64,000 nt of DNA from Chenopodium formosanum (Eukaryota; Streptophyta; Magnoliopsida; Caryophyllales; Amaranthaceae), in assembly GCA_024500155.1 (NCBI GenBank), contig CM044877.1:16311501-16375500 (forward strand), in the 5' to 3' direction. Numbering within the stretch: the stretch's first letter is position 1; each line of letters opens with the position of its first letter. Positions 11,195-22,261 of the stretch are shown here, piece after piece. A model generated the notes under the pieces. The model saw only the letters and a list, made by a program, of their open reading frames with translations. It ran no database searches and was not told the origin of the DNA. A program made the position numbers and the translations under genes.

Positions 11195-11362
11195 GATTTC
11201 AGCATAAAATTTTGTTACGAAAATTTGAATTTGGAAGAAAATGGTTGTTTTGAATTATTGAATATCTCAGAAAATGAGTGATTGCTTGAGTTGTGAAGTA
11301 AATGATTTAAGTAATATTCATTGTTTCTAGTTTTGAGTTGATGTAATAAGTGAATGATTTGA

Positions 11363-11428
11363 GGGGTTTTTATAGGAGAAGCTCAAAATGTAAAGAGGCG
11401 GGAAAACTAACTACCAACTAACTGAATC
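11363..11428 (-). promoter_or_regulatory. Conserved proximal promoter of F-box copy C
   Basis: This has the same layout as upstream of copies A and E: E2F-like GGCGGGAAAA at 11397-11406 (plus-strand spelling), the 'actaactaccaactaactg' stretch, and TATAAAAACCCC on the minus strand at 11363-11374. It survives although its gene is truncated. Confidence 0.6.
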
Positions 11429-11755
11429 AGAATTGATTGAAGTTATGCCAATAAAAAAAAAAAATTGGTCATCATTTTTTATTATAAAATATTCAACGAA
11501 CTAAAATATCAGGGCTTGTGTACTATCTATTAATGGGTGGGTCCAAAAACTTCTAGGCCTAATGTATTAGTAAAGTGCTAAAGTATACTTGTATAAGTTG
11601 TATCATTTCATTCATTTTTTTGAATTTCCTCAACGAGAATCCGGGTGAAATGAGTCCAAAACCTTATCGGACGAATCTGACCATTGAGAAAACAACTCAT
11701 CAGCAAACAAAATAAAGACAATCTTGTTATGAGTGTGGTATTTACCCTTGTTATG

Positions 11756-11850
11756 TACTCCCTCCATCCCTAAATTACATTCCTCTTTCTCTCAATTATG
11801 TGAGGAATTAATGCTAGAAAGAGGAATGTAATTTAGGGACGGAGGGAGTA
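11756..11850. mobile_element. Stowaway-like MITE with TA duplication
   Basis: The element (11758-11848, 91 bp) begins CTCCCTCCATCCCTAAATTA and ends with the inverted complement ..TAATTTAGGGACGGAGGGAG. It is flanked by TA on both sides (11756-11757 and 11849-11850). These termini and the TA target are those of Stowaway MITEs, which are mobilised by Tc1/mariner transposases. It has no coding capacity. It sits 28 bp from a larger inverted-repeat element. Confidence 0.9.
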
Positions 11851-11878
11851 ATTATTTTTTATTTTTTTGGATGTTTCT

Positions 11879-13278
11879 ACTGTGGTCCACTTTATTTGGA
11901 CTACCACTATACTTAATTATCATTGGTCGATTTTTTATTTTTTTTAAAGCTTGGTCAAACCATAATTTTAGTATTTTCCTTTTTTATTTTCCAATATATG
12001 ATTACTAAATTTCTGAAAATTATTTTATAATTTTTGAAATTTATTTGTTAAAATTAGTTTTAAGTTAAATAAAAAAAAAATTAAATTTTAAAACTCAAAA
12101 TAAAAAAATTGTTCATGAATGTTCATCATTATTCATCATTGTTCTTCAAGAAGTTTGTTCATTCATGGATGAGATTAACTACCATTATAGTAATCTTTGT
12201 CTCGTAAATACACTCGCACATCAATGAAAATTGAAAATATGCATCGATTTACATATTATGTGTGAAAAGTTCATTCGAAATTTGGATTCATGTGTGAATC
12301 TGGGATTGTTTTTAATCCTAAAACAATATACAAAGTATGTTAATTGGATAATCGCAAACAAGGGATGTAAAATCGATCATTATATGTATGCGAAAATAAA
12401 AAATAAAAAATCTGGGTTTGTGAGCAAATTGGAGAAGACAACTATTTTTGTTTTGGAATACTTGTTTGATCGGAAAAAAAAAAAGAAGATATAGTTTTCA
12501 ATTCTGTTTGCATATAAGGCATTAATCCAAATGTTAATAGGACATTGCCTATAAAACGCAATATTATTGTTTATTTGGTCAAAATCATACGTTATTTTGG
12601 ATATAGTTTTCAATCCTCATTCACTAGCCAAGTCACAATGTAAATATACCAAGTTTGATATCAATGATCACTTATATATCAGCTATTGTGGTTTGATTTC
12701 CGTATACATATTCCTCAAAATTAAATTAACACTGAATCAAACCACCTTTAGAGTTATTCTAATGGCAACCTAATTGTCAAATTAGATGATTATCTTCTAA
12801 TCTATCGTGTGACCCAATGGTTGAATTACTTGGATACTAGTTTGTTATTAATTAAAACAATGAACCATCTTTGATTATTATTATAGTTTTACAATAATTA
12901 AGGAGATTAAGACCAATTCTAAATATATAAGTAATGTCATATCCTAATATTGGACGAATCTCATATAATAAATTTAATTGTTTTTTGATTTAATTATTTT
13001 TTTTAATTTAATCGTTATTGATTTTTTAATTTAATCGTTTTTTGATTTAATTGTTTTTTTCATTGATTAAAATCTGATTTTAATAAATAAATTTCGAAAA
13101 TGTAATTAAAATGATTTTTGTAAATTCAGTAATTAAAATTTGGAAAATAAAAAATGAATTAAAAAAGAAAAATATCAAAATTAAGGTTTGACCAAGGTAA
13201 AAAAATAAATAAATAATCGGCTAATGATAATTAAGTATAGTGGTGGTCCAAATAAAGGGGACCGTAGTAGAATTTTCC
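11879..13278. mobile_element. 1.4-kb element with long terminal inverted repeats (Mutator-like?)
   Basis: About 200 or more bases at the left end (GGATGTTTCTACTGTGGTCC ... CCACTATACTTAATTATCATT) are matched in inverted form at the right end (13278 going back to about 13080). Long inverted repeats with no transposase fit a non-autonomous Mutator-like or foldback element. The interior is very AT-rich, with an irregular tandem of 'gatttaattgtttttt' near 12990-13070. The open frames at 12231-12613 show no domain. The flanks are poly-A/T runs, so I cannot read a target duplication. Confidence 0.7.
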
Positions 13279-14316
13279 ATTTTTATTTTTTTATTTTGTA
13301 GTCATATGGCCATTTTTGTGATTTAATTTCTTCCTTAATCTTTATACCCAAATAACCCAATCCAAATGGTGCAATTAGTAATAAAAACGGAGGAAGCAAT
13401 GCAATAAAATTAGATACCTTATGCTCAAAATCCCTATAATTTTGGGTTTGGTTAGAACTTAGAGGCATTTGAAGATCATTTAAAAAAGTACTACGTACGT
13501 ATATTGGTTGGGATTTGTTTGGGATTTAAAAACTTTTTTAAAAACCTCATATGGTAAGCTTTTTGAAAGTAATGACATTAAAAGGACCATAAGACAGTGC
13601 TTGTCTTATAAAAACCCCAAATTTAAATCATTTTACTTTTTGTTCATTCAATCATTTCATTTAGCTATCACAAAACAATGGCTAGCTGTTCTGAATTTTT
13701 CAATTTTATAGAGTATAATGAGAGGTGTTGGCAGACACTAAGGATCAGATGTTACAAGAACTACAGAATTAAACACAAATACTAACAAATTCTCGCAACA
13801 GTTTGCATAACTTTTCGTAATCTCATGTCTACCAGATTGACAAAATCATTTTATGGCGCTGTTACATTGCAAATTCTGTTGTAGGCAAGACAAAGGGTGC
13901 TATAACACCTCCATCAACTACCAACTTAAACCACTACAAATAAGCATTAATGATTAAATACGAAAATGAAGATTACAGGTATCTGTAATGTGTCCAAATG
14001 AAATCATAGCAAAAGAAACCAACAGTACATCTATAAAAAAAAAGTAGTAACAAATATAGCAGTGCTAGGCATTCCTTCAAAGAATATAAAATCACACCAA
14101 AGAATAAGGCTAAATTGTTTCTGCACGGTGTTTACATAATGAAACTCTTACACAAGTCCTAAGATCACATAACACAACATTCCGAGGAATGGAAGCACTA
14201 CAAATGTACAATAACAGTCTGTATATCTTTCTATCTCTAATTGATTTACACTGAAAATTTTTAAGTGACAAACAACTTGTAAGTTGATAGAAGTCATGCT
14301 TATATACCTGTGATTT
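13279..14316. other. Array spacer and 3' flank of F-box copy D
   Basis: No gene is seen at 13279-13720. From about 13725 the sequence is the duplicated 3' flank of an F-box unit: 'ggcagacact', 'acaaaatcattttatggc', 'aatgaaatcatagcaaaagaaacc', 'ctaaattgtttctgcacg' and 'cattccgaggaatgg' are shared with the flanks of copies A, B and E. Confidence 0.5.
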
Positions 14317-15047
14317 TCAATCATCATATCGCAATTGGATCCTCTCCAAAGTCTCAAAGCTCTCGACATAAGCATCTGCACAACAAACTCGATAACCATA
14401 AACTCTTCTTATAGTCCTTATCTGTCGGCTAATAATGTCATAAGACATCAGACTCATTGGACCATATTTCCAAGACAGCACAAAAAATACACCAGAATAT
14501 TCACCATAAGTAATCCTTGCATACTTGTTCCTTTTAAAGAACTTGAATGCATCTAAACTCGAACCACCTCTAAAGCACCGAACCCATGGTCTCTCAGGCG
14601 CAACCTCTCCAACATCCTCCCTCATAATCCACATATTGCTACTCTCAGCAGAAATCCCGAATACTGCCAACGATTTCCCGAAATCAAACATACACTTGAA
14701 CATCTTTCTCCCAGGCAATGGCAAACATCTAAATTCCTCTACACCAAAATCAAAGGATGAAAAATGTGTGTGTTCGAGCCCGCCTTAATACAAAACTGTA
14801 TCTCGCCCTCCCCTTATCCAATGTACACCCCCTTGACAGAAATGACGGTGGTGCAGTAACACAATGTATCGCGAAATAGGATTATCCACAACATGAACAT
14901 TCTTCATCTTCCAACGATCTTCATTTAATGAATAAACCGCGATTTTATACAAGTTAGCATTTACTCTATCATTTCCTCCAAATGCAATCACCTTGTAATC
15001 ATTACTAGAAGAATCAAACCCCAGAGCAAAGTTGTCGATACCGTGGC
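14317..15047 (-). pseudogene. F-box/FBA gene copy D, 3' half, cut by copia element
   Basis: This encodes the C-terminal half of an FBA-type F-box protein: VIAFGGND, SLNEDRWKMKNVHV, HFCQGGVHW, then after a TAA at 14785-14787 GRKMFKCMFDFGKSLAVFG, ISAESSNMWIMREDVGE and CCADAYVESF. The upstream side ends exactly at the copia insertion (LTR start at 15048). GTGGC at 15043-15047 is repeated at 25359-25363. The gene continues in frame at 25358 and above, in the 5' half. The internal stop codon is a lesion additional to the insertion. Confidence 0.9.
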
Positions 15048-16296
15048 TGTTAGTTGAGATGAACTCTACAAGAGGGGGGTTGAATTGTAGATGAGTTACT
15101 AATGACTACGTTTTCAAATATAAAACAGAATAAATAGGAACTTGCAATGCACACAGGATTTTACGAGGAAACCTTCTAGTGCCCAACTAGAAGTAAAACC
15201 TCGACCCTATCTTAGGATTTCAAACACAAACACTTCCACTATAATAGAGCAAATACCAAGTTACAACCTATTATAATTAAGCCTCTACTCACAAGTTCCT
15301 AAATGAACTTGCTACAGAACAGAACACTGTTCTACCCAGTCTAAGTCCCCACACTCAGACTCTCTCCTACTCCCTAAGTACAGATCTTTCCCCTTCTCAC
15401 CAGAAGCTCTCTCAGTATGCAATGATAATAAAAATACTCTCACCCAAATAATCCCAGCCAATTACAAGTACAAACACCTAGTATACGATAGGCAAGCTAT
15501 GCATGAAACTCGAAACTAATATGACAAGATTATAAGCTTGGCAAACTTACACAATTATAGCTCTGTAATTTCTTCACGCATAAAACTCACAAAAACCTAA
15601 ACTCCTATTATTCTCTACTATTTATACAAGTATTACTTGTATAAAAAGTAGGTTTTCATAAAGATAAATAAGTAAAACTTAAATTATCTTAAAACACGGT
15701 TTTTTAAGTAAATCCTTTTGAAGAAAATCTTTTTAGAAAAATAAGATAGAAATATTAAGTTAAAAAGCATAATATCTTTTTAACAAACTGATTTTAAGAA
15801 ATAAACATTTAAAGAAAATCTTTTTCGATTTCTATCTTTTATCTTTTCCGATTTTAATTTATTTGCCAAGCTAACTTGTCACGCCTCTAATAAATTTCAT
15901 GCATATCCTACTTAACATATTTAACAATGAATCTAGAAGATAAAATCTTAACTAAAACATTGCTGCGCTGCGCTCTTGTTCTGGTAGGTTTACTTGGGCT
16001 CCACGCTTACTAAGTTCCTCCAAAGATCTTAGCCAGCCATCTTCAAGTTCCTGTAAAGGAACGTTCCTGTTAGGGAACTCAGTTCCTGTTAGGGAACTCA
16101 GTTCCTATGAGGGAACTCTTCTTCTATTTTGAATAACTTTCTTGATAAAGAACTCCTTCAAGTCTTCTTAGCTTCAGTTACTTCTTCCATCTCCAAGATC
16201 AATTTCACCTAAACTAAACAAACACTTGAAAAGCCTTTATGAGATGAGTTTGCTGTAACTTAAGTTCCTCATCATCAAAACCTTTAAACATCAACA
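15048..16296 (-). repeat. 3' LTR of copia copy 1
   Basis: Begins TGTTAGTTGAG and ends ..TTTAAACATCAACA on the plus strand (1249 bp). It is longer than its partner at 24144-25358 mainly because it holds four palindromic GTTCC..GGAAC units (16047-16116) against two there. Other differences from the partner are scattered substitutions and single-base indels. Confidence 0.92.
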
Positions 16297-16313
16297 ATTT
16301 CCCCCTTTTTGAT
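16297..16313 (-). other. Polypurine tract of copia copy 1
   Basis: On the minus strand AAAAAGGGGGAAAT abuts the 3' LTR. This is the expected primer for plus-strand DNA synthesis. The equivalent tract in copy 2 ends at 63807. Confidence 0.8.
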
Positions 16314-16900
16314 GATGACAAACTTAAGCAAACTCTTGAGAAAGTTAAATCAAAATAAAAGGTCGTATTTTTGTATTTTAAAATTATTAACAGAAAATAA
16401 ACACACAACTGAATAAAAACAAAAACCAAAAGCAAAAAAATAAACAAAAATAACTAAGACAAAAGTAAACTAAACTATTAGCATCATATCAGAAGAAAGT
16501 TCTGATACTTTATCAACTGGAACCCAGAACAACTTCAGCCTCCATGTTTGCTTCTTCTTTTCCCCTTTTGGCATTATCAAAAAGTCCTGCTTTTTCAAGT
16601 TTATTAAGCATCTACCTACAGCCCCACAAGCAATTTATCGAGTGTGGGAAACTAAAGGCAGCGTTGCTAAACAACCTCAAGTAAGATCTACCTTTCAGCA
16701 TAAGTGTTCAAAATACACATAAACACACAAGTATAAGCAGAGTTCCAACTTTTCATTCAAAAACTAAATATATATCATCCAGCTGAACAATTTAAAAATT
16801 TACAAACAAAATTAATTGTTCAAATACTAAAAACAAAAATTAAAATTGTTCATAACTAAGACAGTGAAAATAGGCTAGGCTGGATATGAAATAGGGCAGG

Positions 16901-18539
16901 CTAGGTTTCAAAGAACTCCAGAATCTTCTTGAAGTCCTCCTTTGTCTGATGTGCAGAGGCCTCCATCCTTTCTTCAATACCCTTGAGTTTCACCAGGAAC
17001 TCGTCCTTCTGTTCTTGTAGAGCCTTGTTTAGTGTGTGCTCTTGAAACTCTTTTTGCTCTTGAAGTTCCTTGTTCTGTTTTAGCACCATCTTCTTGAGAT
17101 CCTTTAACTCCTTCCCCTGCTCCTGTACTAACTTTTCCAGAGTTAGCACATGAAGCTTTCCAGCAGAGTCCTTCATTTGACTCTCAACCTTTTCCATTCT
17201 GTCAGCCAGTTCAACAACTTGCCCATTGAGGATATTTTCCTCAACATCCAACTCCAGTGGTTGTTCCATACTCGTTTGAGGAACACCACTGGCAGAGATC
17301 CTCCTGATCTTTCTCACAGGCTGCTCAGACACAACCTTTTCCTTCCTCTTCCCTGTCACTTTCTCTTTCTTTTTCTCTCCTTTCTCTAATTTTTTGAATT
17401 TTTCCTTGTACCACTTCAAGACTTAACCCAGCAAGGGTTTCCTCATTAATCACATTTTCCGGCTTTTCATCTAAAGCCCCATATCTACCTTTTAGAACTA
17501 CTCCAACATTTTCAAATACAGTAGACAAAATGGCTCCATACCCCACTTTTGTCCTACTGGGAACACAGTGTGCTAAGTGCTGGTACATCAAAGAAGTAAA
17601 GTTAACCTTAATCTTCTTTGAGATGCAGAAGATTACTGCCATATCCATCAAGCATGCCTCCCCCTTCTTAGCAGTCCTATGCAGAATAGTCTTTTTCACC
17701 AGATTAAACAACAACTTGTTTAGAGAACTAAGATCATTGTGACTCATGACCTTCTTCCCTCTCTAACCACCTAATTCCTCAACTATATCACCAGCCAAAA
17801 AATTACCTACATTGATACTACCCTTTCCCTTTAGGTAAGTATCATAACCCTCAGTAGGTGTTTTTAGAATTTTACCTAGGGTTTCGATGTTCAATTCGAT
17901 TTTTACACCATTAACAACACTCGATATTATCCCTAATTTTGCCTGAAAATTTTGGCAAAATTCATTCATAGCAACACGATACAAATAGTTTGCTGAAACC
18001 CTTGTCAACAGAAATTCCCAATCTTGGAATTTAATTAAATCAAGAAACTCTAAAAATCTTGCTTTCCTACACCACACTACATCAATACAATGTCCTACTA
18101 CATACCTTCCTGCCTGTGATTCAAGTTCCGCTTGATCAGTCACTTCCTCTTCTTCATCTTCCTTTTCAGATTCTTCCTTTTCTGAATTGTTCTCCTCTTC
18201 TTTATCTTCCTCTTCTCCCTCACTCATTTCTTCTGAATTTTTCTCTTGAGCAAAATCATCAACTTCCTCGATTTGCTCTTCAAGAGATTTTTCACTCTGT
18301 TTCTTCTCTCTCCACTCTTTTAGTCGTTGAAGAATGTTTGAGACAGAGGAATCCCCTTGATCACTCTTACTATCTACTTCCTTTGGTTTTGGAGGAGATT
18401 TTCTAGGGTTTTCAGAAGTTTTGTTTGAGGTAGAGGACGATTTGTAGTTCACAATGGCTAAGGGAGATGTTTCTTCTTGAATTGTGTTTTCAGAGTGTTG
18501 AGATTCTTCTGAGGAGATAAACTCAACAATAATCACCAT
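16901..18539 (-). pseudogene. Env-position coiled-coil ORF of copia copy 1, broken
   Basis: An extra ORF between pol and the 3' LTR, where SIRE-type elements carry an env-like gene. It starts MVIIVEFISSEESQHSENT at 18539. An acidic, Glu-rich segment follows (residues about 85-140), then a region with WCRKARFLEFLDLIKFQDWE and ILKTPTEGYDTYLKG that resembles plant transposon-protein domains. A basic KEK-rich linker and a long Q/E/K-rich coiled coil (LEKLVQEQGKELKDLKKMV ...) end at 16901. A TAG near 17764, where copy 2 has CAG, and a frameshift near 17390 break it. I see no clear signal peptide or membrane span, so 'envelope' describes position only. Its function is unknown. Confidence 0.75.
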
Positions 18540-18994
18540 TGTTGTTTTAGGAAGGGTTTTAAAAGGTTTTAAAATTTACTGGGAGGGGATTAAATTGATG
18601 TGACAGTGAGGTGAAAGAAGTGGGTGAAATCAGCTTTTATAATAAATGAAGCGGTGTGAGGGAATTTAGGAAGTTTCACTGTTCAGTCATTAATTGAACA
18701 AATTCAATTTATTTTTCAAATTTTAAAATACTGGATGAATCTTTCAAAAACTTGTTTTTCCAATTCAATTAATCTTAAATGAAGTTTCTATAAAACACAA
18801 TTGGAACACGCTTTCTAAATATGTGCAATGTACAAATTTAATAACTTATACCGTTGAGCAATTTAATGAACTTACCTTTGGTAGTTAACAACGGTGACAC
18901 TTTAGCTATGTTTATCACACCAAGTTTGTGGTGGAAGCTCTTTTTGCTTTATTTACATTATTTTTGACTTTGCCATATCTTGGAACTTCAGAGG

Positions 18995-21900
18995 CTAGTA
19001 CTTCAGCTTGATCATCCCAAGTTCCAGTCTTAATTTCTCAAACCTTTCTCTGTTCAAGGGCTTGGTTAGAATATCTGCAATTTAATTTTCAGTTTGATAA
19101 AATTCTAACTTAATATTCCCTTGCTCCACATTATTTTTTAGAAAGTGATGCCTAATGTGGATATGTTTTACCTTTGAGTGTTGAACTGCATCTTTAGAAA
19201 TACATATAGCACTTGTATTATCACAGTAAATAGGTACACATTTAAAAATAATACCAAAATTTCTGACCTGTTGTTTTATCCATAGAACTTGTGAGCAACA
19301 TGCTGCTGCAGCCACATATTCAGCTTCTGCTGTAGATAAAGCAACTGTGTTTTGCTTCTTGGAACCCCAAGAAACTAAAAAAGGTCCTAAAAATTGTACC
19401 ATACCTGAAGTGCTTTTTCTATTTACTAAATCACCTGCATAGTCAGCATCAGTAAAACTATTTAAATCAAAAGAATCACTTCTAGGATAGAAGAGACTCA
19501 AATTATCAGTTTCTTTCAAGTATCTAAGGATTCTTTTTACTGCTGTCAAGTGAGACTCCTTTGGATTTGCTTGGAACCTGGCACACAGACCTACACTAAA
19601 AGATATATCAGATCTACTAGTTGTTAAGTAAAGTAGTGAGCCTATCATACCTCGATACATAGATTGATCAATGCAAGTTCCAGATGGATCTTCATTCAAT
19701 CTAGTAGCAATTCCCATAGGAGTATTGTTGGTTTTGGCATTTTCCAACTTGTATTTCTTGATCAGTTCCTTTATATATTTTTGCTGATGAATCATAATTC
19801 CCCTTCAGTTTGCTTAATTTGCAAACCAAGAAAGAAATTTAATTCTCCAGTCATGCTCATTTCAAATTCTCCACTCATAAGGTCAGCAAAATACTTGCAT
19901 AAAGATTCGTTAGTTGCACCAAATAAAATATCATCAACATAAATTTGTCCAACTAAGATATCAGTTCCATTTGACTTTAAAAACAATGTTTTATCAATTT
20001 TACCACGTTTAAAACCATTAGCCAAAAGGAACTTAGATAATATTTCATATCATGCTCTAGGAGCTTGCTTTAACCCATAAAGAGCCTTGTCAAGCTTATA
20101 GACATGGTCTGGGAACTCTGGATTTTCAAATCCTGGAGGCTGTTCCACATAGACTTCCTCATTTAATTATCCATTTAAGAATGCACATTTGACATCCATC
20201 TGGTACAACCTAAATCCCATATAAGCAGCAAAAGCAATAAGTAAACGAATAGCCTCTAACCTGGCTACAGGTGCAAATGTTTCTTCATAGTCTATTCCTT
20301 CTTGCTGGTTGAAACCTTGTACAACTAGTCTTGCTTTGTTCCTGACAATAATACCATGTTCATCTAGTTTGTTTCTGAATACCCATTTTAGTCCAATGGA
20401 CTTCTTGTCTTTTGGTCTGGGTTCCAGATGCCAAACTTTATTTCTTTGAAATTCATTTAGTTCATCTTGCATAGCATTAATCCAGTCAGCGTCAGTCAAA
20501 GCCTCAACATAATTTTTAGGTTCCATGGAAGAAAGGAAAGCATTGAATGCACAGAAGTTCCTAAGCTGAGATCTGGTTTGAGTTCCTTTTGTTATGTCAC
20601 TCATGATTGCATCAACTGGATGAGATTTCTGATGTTTCCAGGGCCTTGGGGGTGAAATCTTTGATCGGATACAATCTCTCTTCATTATTGTTGACTGGTT
20701 CTTCTGTAGGAACTTGATTCTGGATCTCAGGTTGAACTTCTTCAGGAGTTTCCACATTTTGGCCTTCAATATAATTTTCAGTTTGTTCTTGAAGTGGAGT
20801 TCCTGGTTCATTCTCTAACTCTGGTTCAGCATTTGCTTCAAGATTCGTTACTTCTGCAATTTCAACTTGCTGCTTCTGCAGTGATGCTGGTTCCTCATCT
20901 GGATTCTGCTTACGCACAAGTCCAATCTCGAAATCATCATCACAATCCTGTACATCAACCAAATTTTCAGTCTCATCAAATATAATATGTACAGACTCCT
21001 CAACACACATTGTTCTTTTATTATAAACTCTGTAAGCTTTGCTACTTGAGGCATATCCTAGGAATACTGCCTCATCACTACGTTCATCAAACTTTCCCAA
21101 GTTTCTTTTACCATTATTGTGAACAAAACATTTGCAACCAAAAGATCTAAAGTAAGAAATATTAGGTTTTCTCCCTTTCATAAGTTCATATGGAGTTTTG
21201 TTAGTGATGGCCCTAACAGATACTTTGTTGAGTATATAACATGCTGTGTTCACGGCCTCAGCCCAGAAGTTCCTATGCAGCCTGCTTGATATCAGCATTG
21301 TCCTTTCCATGTCTTCAAGACTTCTATTCTTGCGTTCCACCGCCCCATTTTGTTGTGGAGTTCTTGGGGCAGAGAAATTGTGATCCATACCATACTCAGT
21401 ACAGAATTCATCAAATTTAGAATTCTCAAATTCTGTTCCATGGTCTGATCTAAGATGTATCAAATGATTACCTGTTCTTATGTGTTCTTTCTTTACAAAA
21501 GCAACAAACTCATCAAACGTTTCATCCTTGCTTACAAGAAAGAAAACCCAAGTGAACCTTGAAAAATCATCAACAATAACCATTAAATATTTCTTACCAC
21601 TTCTACTTTGGATTCTCATTGGACCACAGAGATCCATATGAATGAGTTCCAAAGGCCTTTTGGTACTTACCATCTTTTTGGACTTGAAAGAAATTCTGTT
21701 CTGTTTACCTTTAGCACAAGCTTCACACACTTTGTCATACAAGAACTTAATGCAAGGAAGTCCTTCCACTAAGTTCTTAGATCTTAGTTTATCAAGTAAC
21801 GAAAAGCTTGCATGGCCAAATCTTTTGTGCCATAAAAGAGGATCATCCTCAATAACACTAAGACATGTTAAACTGCTATAAGGAACCTCGTTAAGATCCA

Positions 21901-22261
21901 CAACATATGTGTTCCCTTTCCGAGTTCCTTCTAAAATAATGTTCCCAGTGTCATTGTGGTTGATTCTACACTTATTTGAAGTAAAGCTGACATAATTACC
22001 TTTGTCATAAAACTGTGAAATACTTAACAAATTGTGTTTGAGGCCCTCGACTAAAAATACATTATCAATGGCATGGGAACGTGACTTTCCTATCTTTCCA
22101 ATAGCAATTATATCACCTTTCATATTGTCACCAAAGGTCACAGTTCCACCATAGTAGGCATCCAGTGAGAGAAATCTAGTTTTATCTCCAGTCATGTGCT
22201 TAGAACAACCACTGTCGAGGTACCAAGTGTTGTTCCCCCTCACTGGAACCTGCAAGAAGAA
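18995..22261 (-). pseudogene. Copia pol (PR-IN-RT-RH), copy 1, broken
   Basis: Domains in order: aspartic protease (WYLDSGCSKHMTG, active-site DSG intact); GAG-pre-integrase (LWHKRFGHAS ... CEACAKGK); integrase (HMDLCGP, RSDHGTEF and GAVERKN supply the D, D and E); RT (WVFRNKLDEHG ... QMDVKCAFLNG, catalytic IYVDDILFG); and RNase H (DADYAGD ... LSTAEAEYVAA). Lesions: a frameshift in the linker near 20620-20800; two nonsense codons between 20025 and 20167 (TAT to TAA and TGG to TGA against copy 2); a TAA at 19082 near the C terminus. The natural stop lies at about 18995. The frame begins directly after an in-frame TAA at 22262-22264 that is also present in copy 2. Confidence 0.92.

Noticed and set aside
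17150..18406. Plus-strand ORFs over the copia extra gene
   Set aside because: Antisense shadows of the minus-strand ORF, with low-complexity translation.
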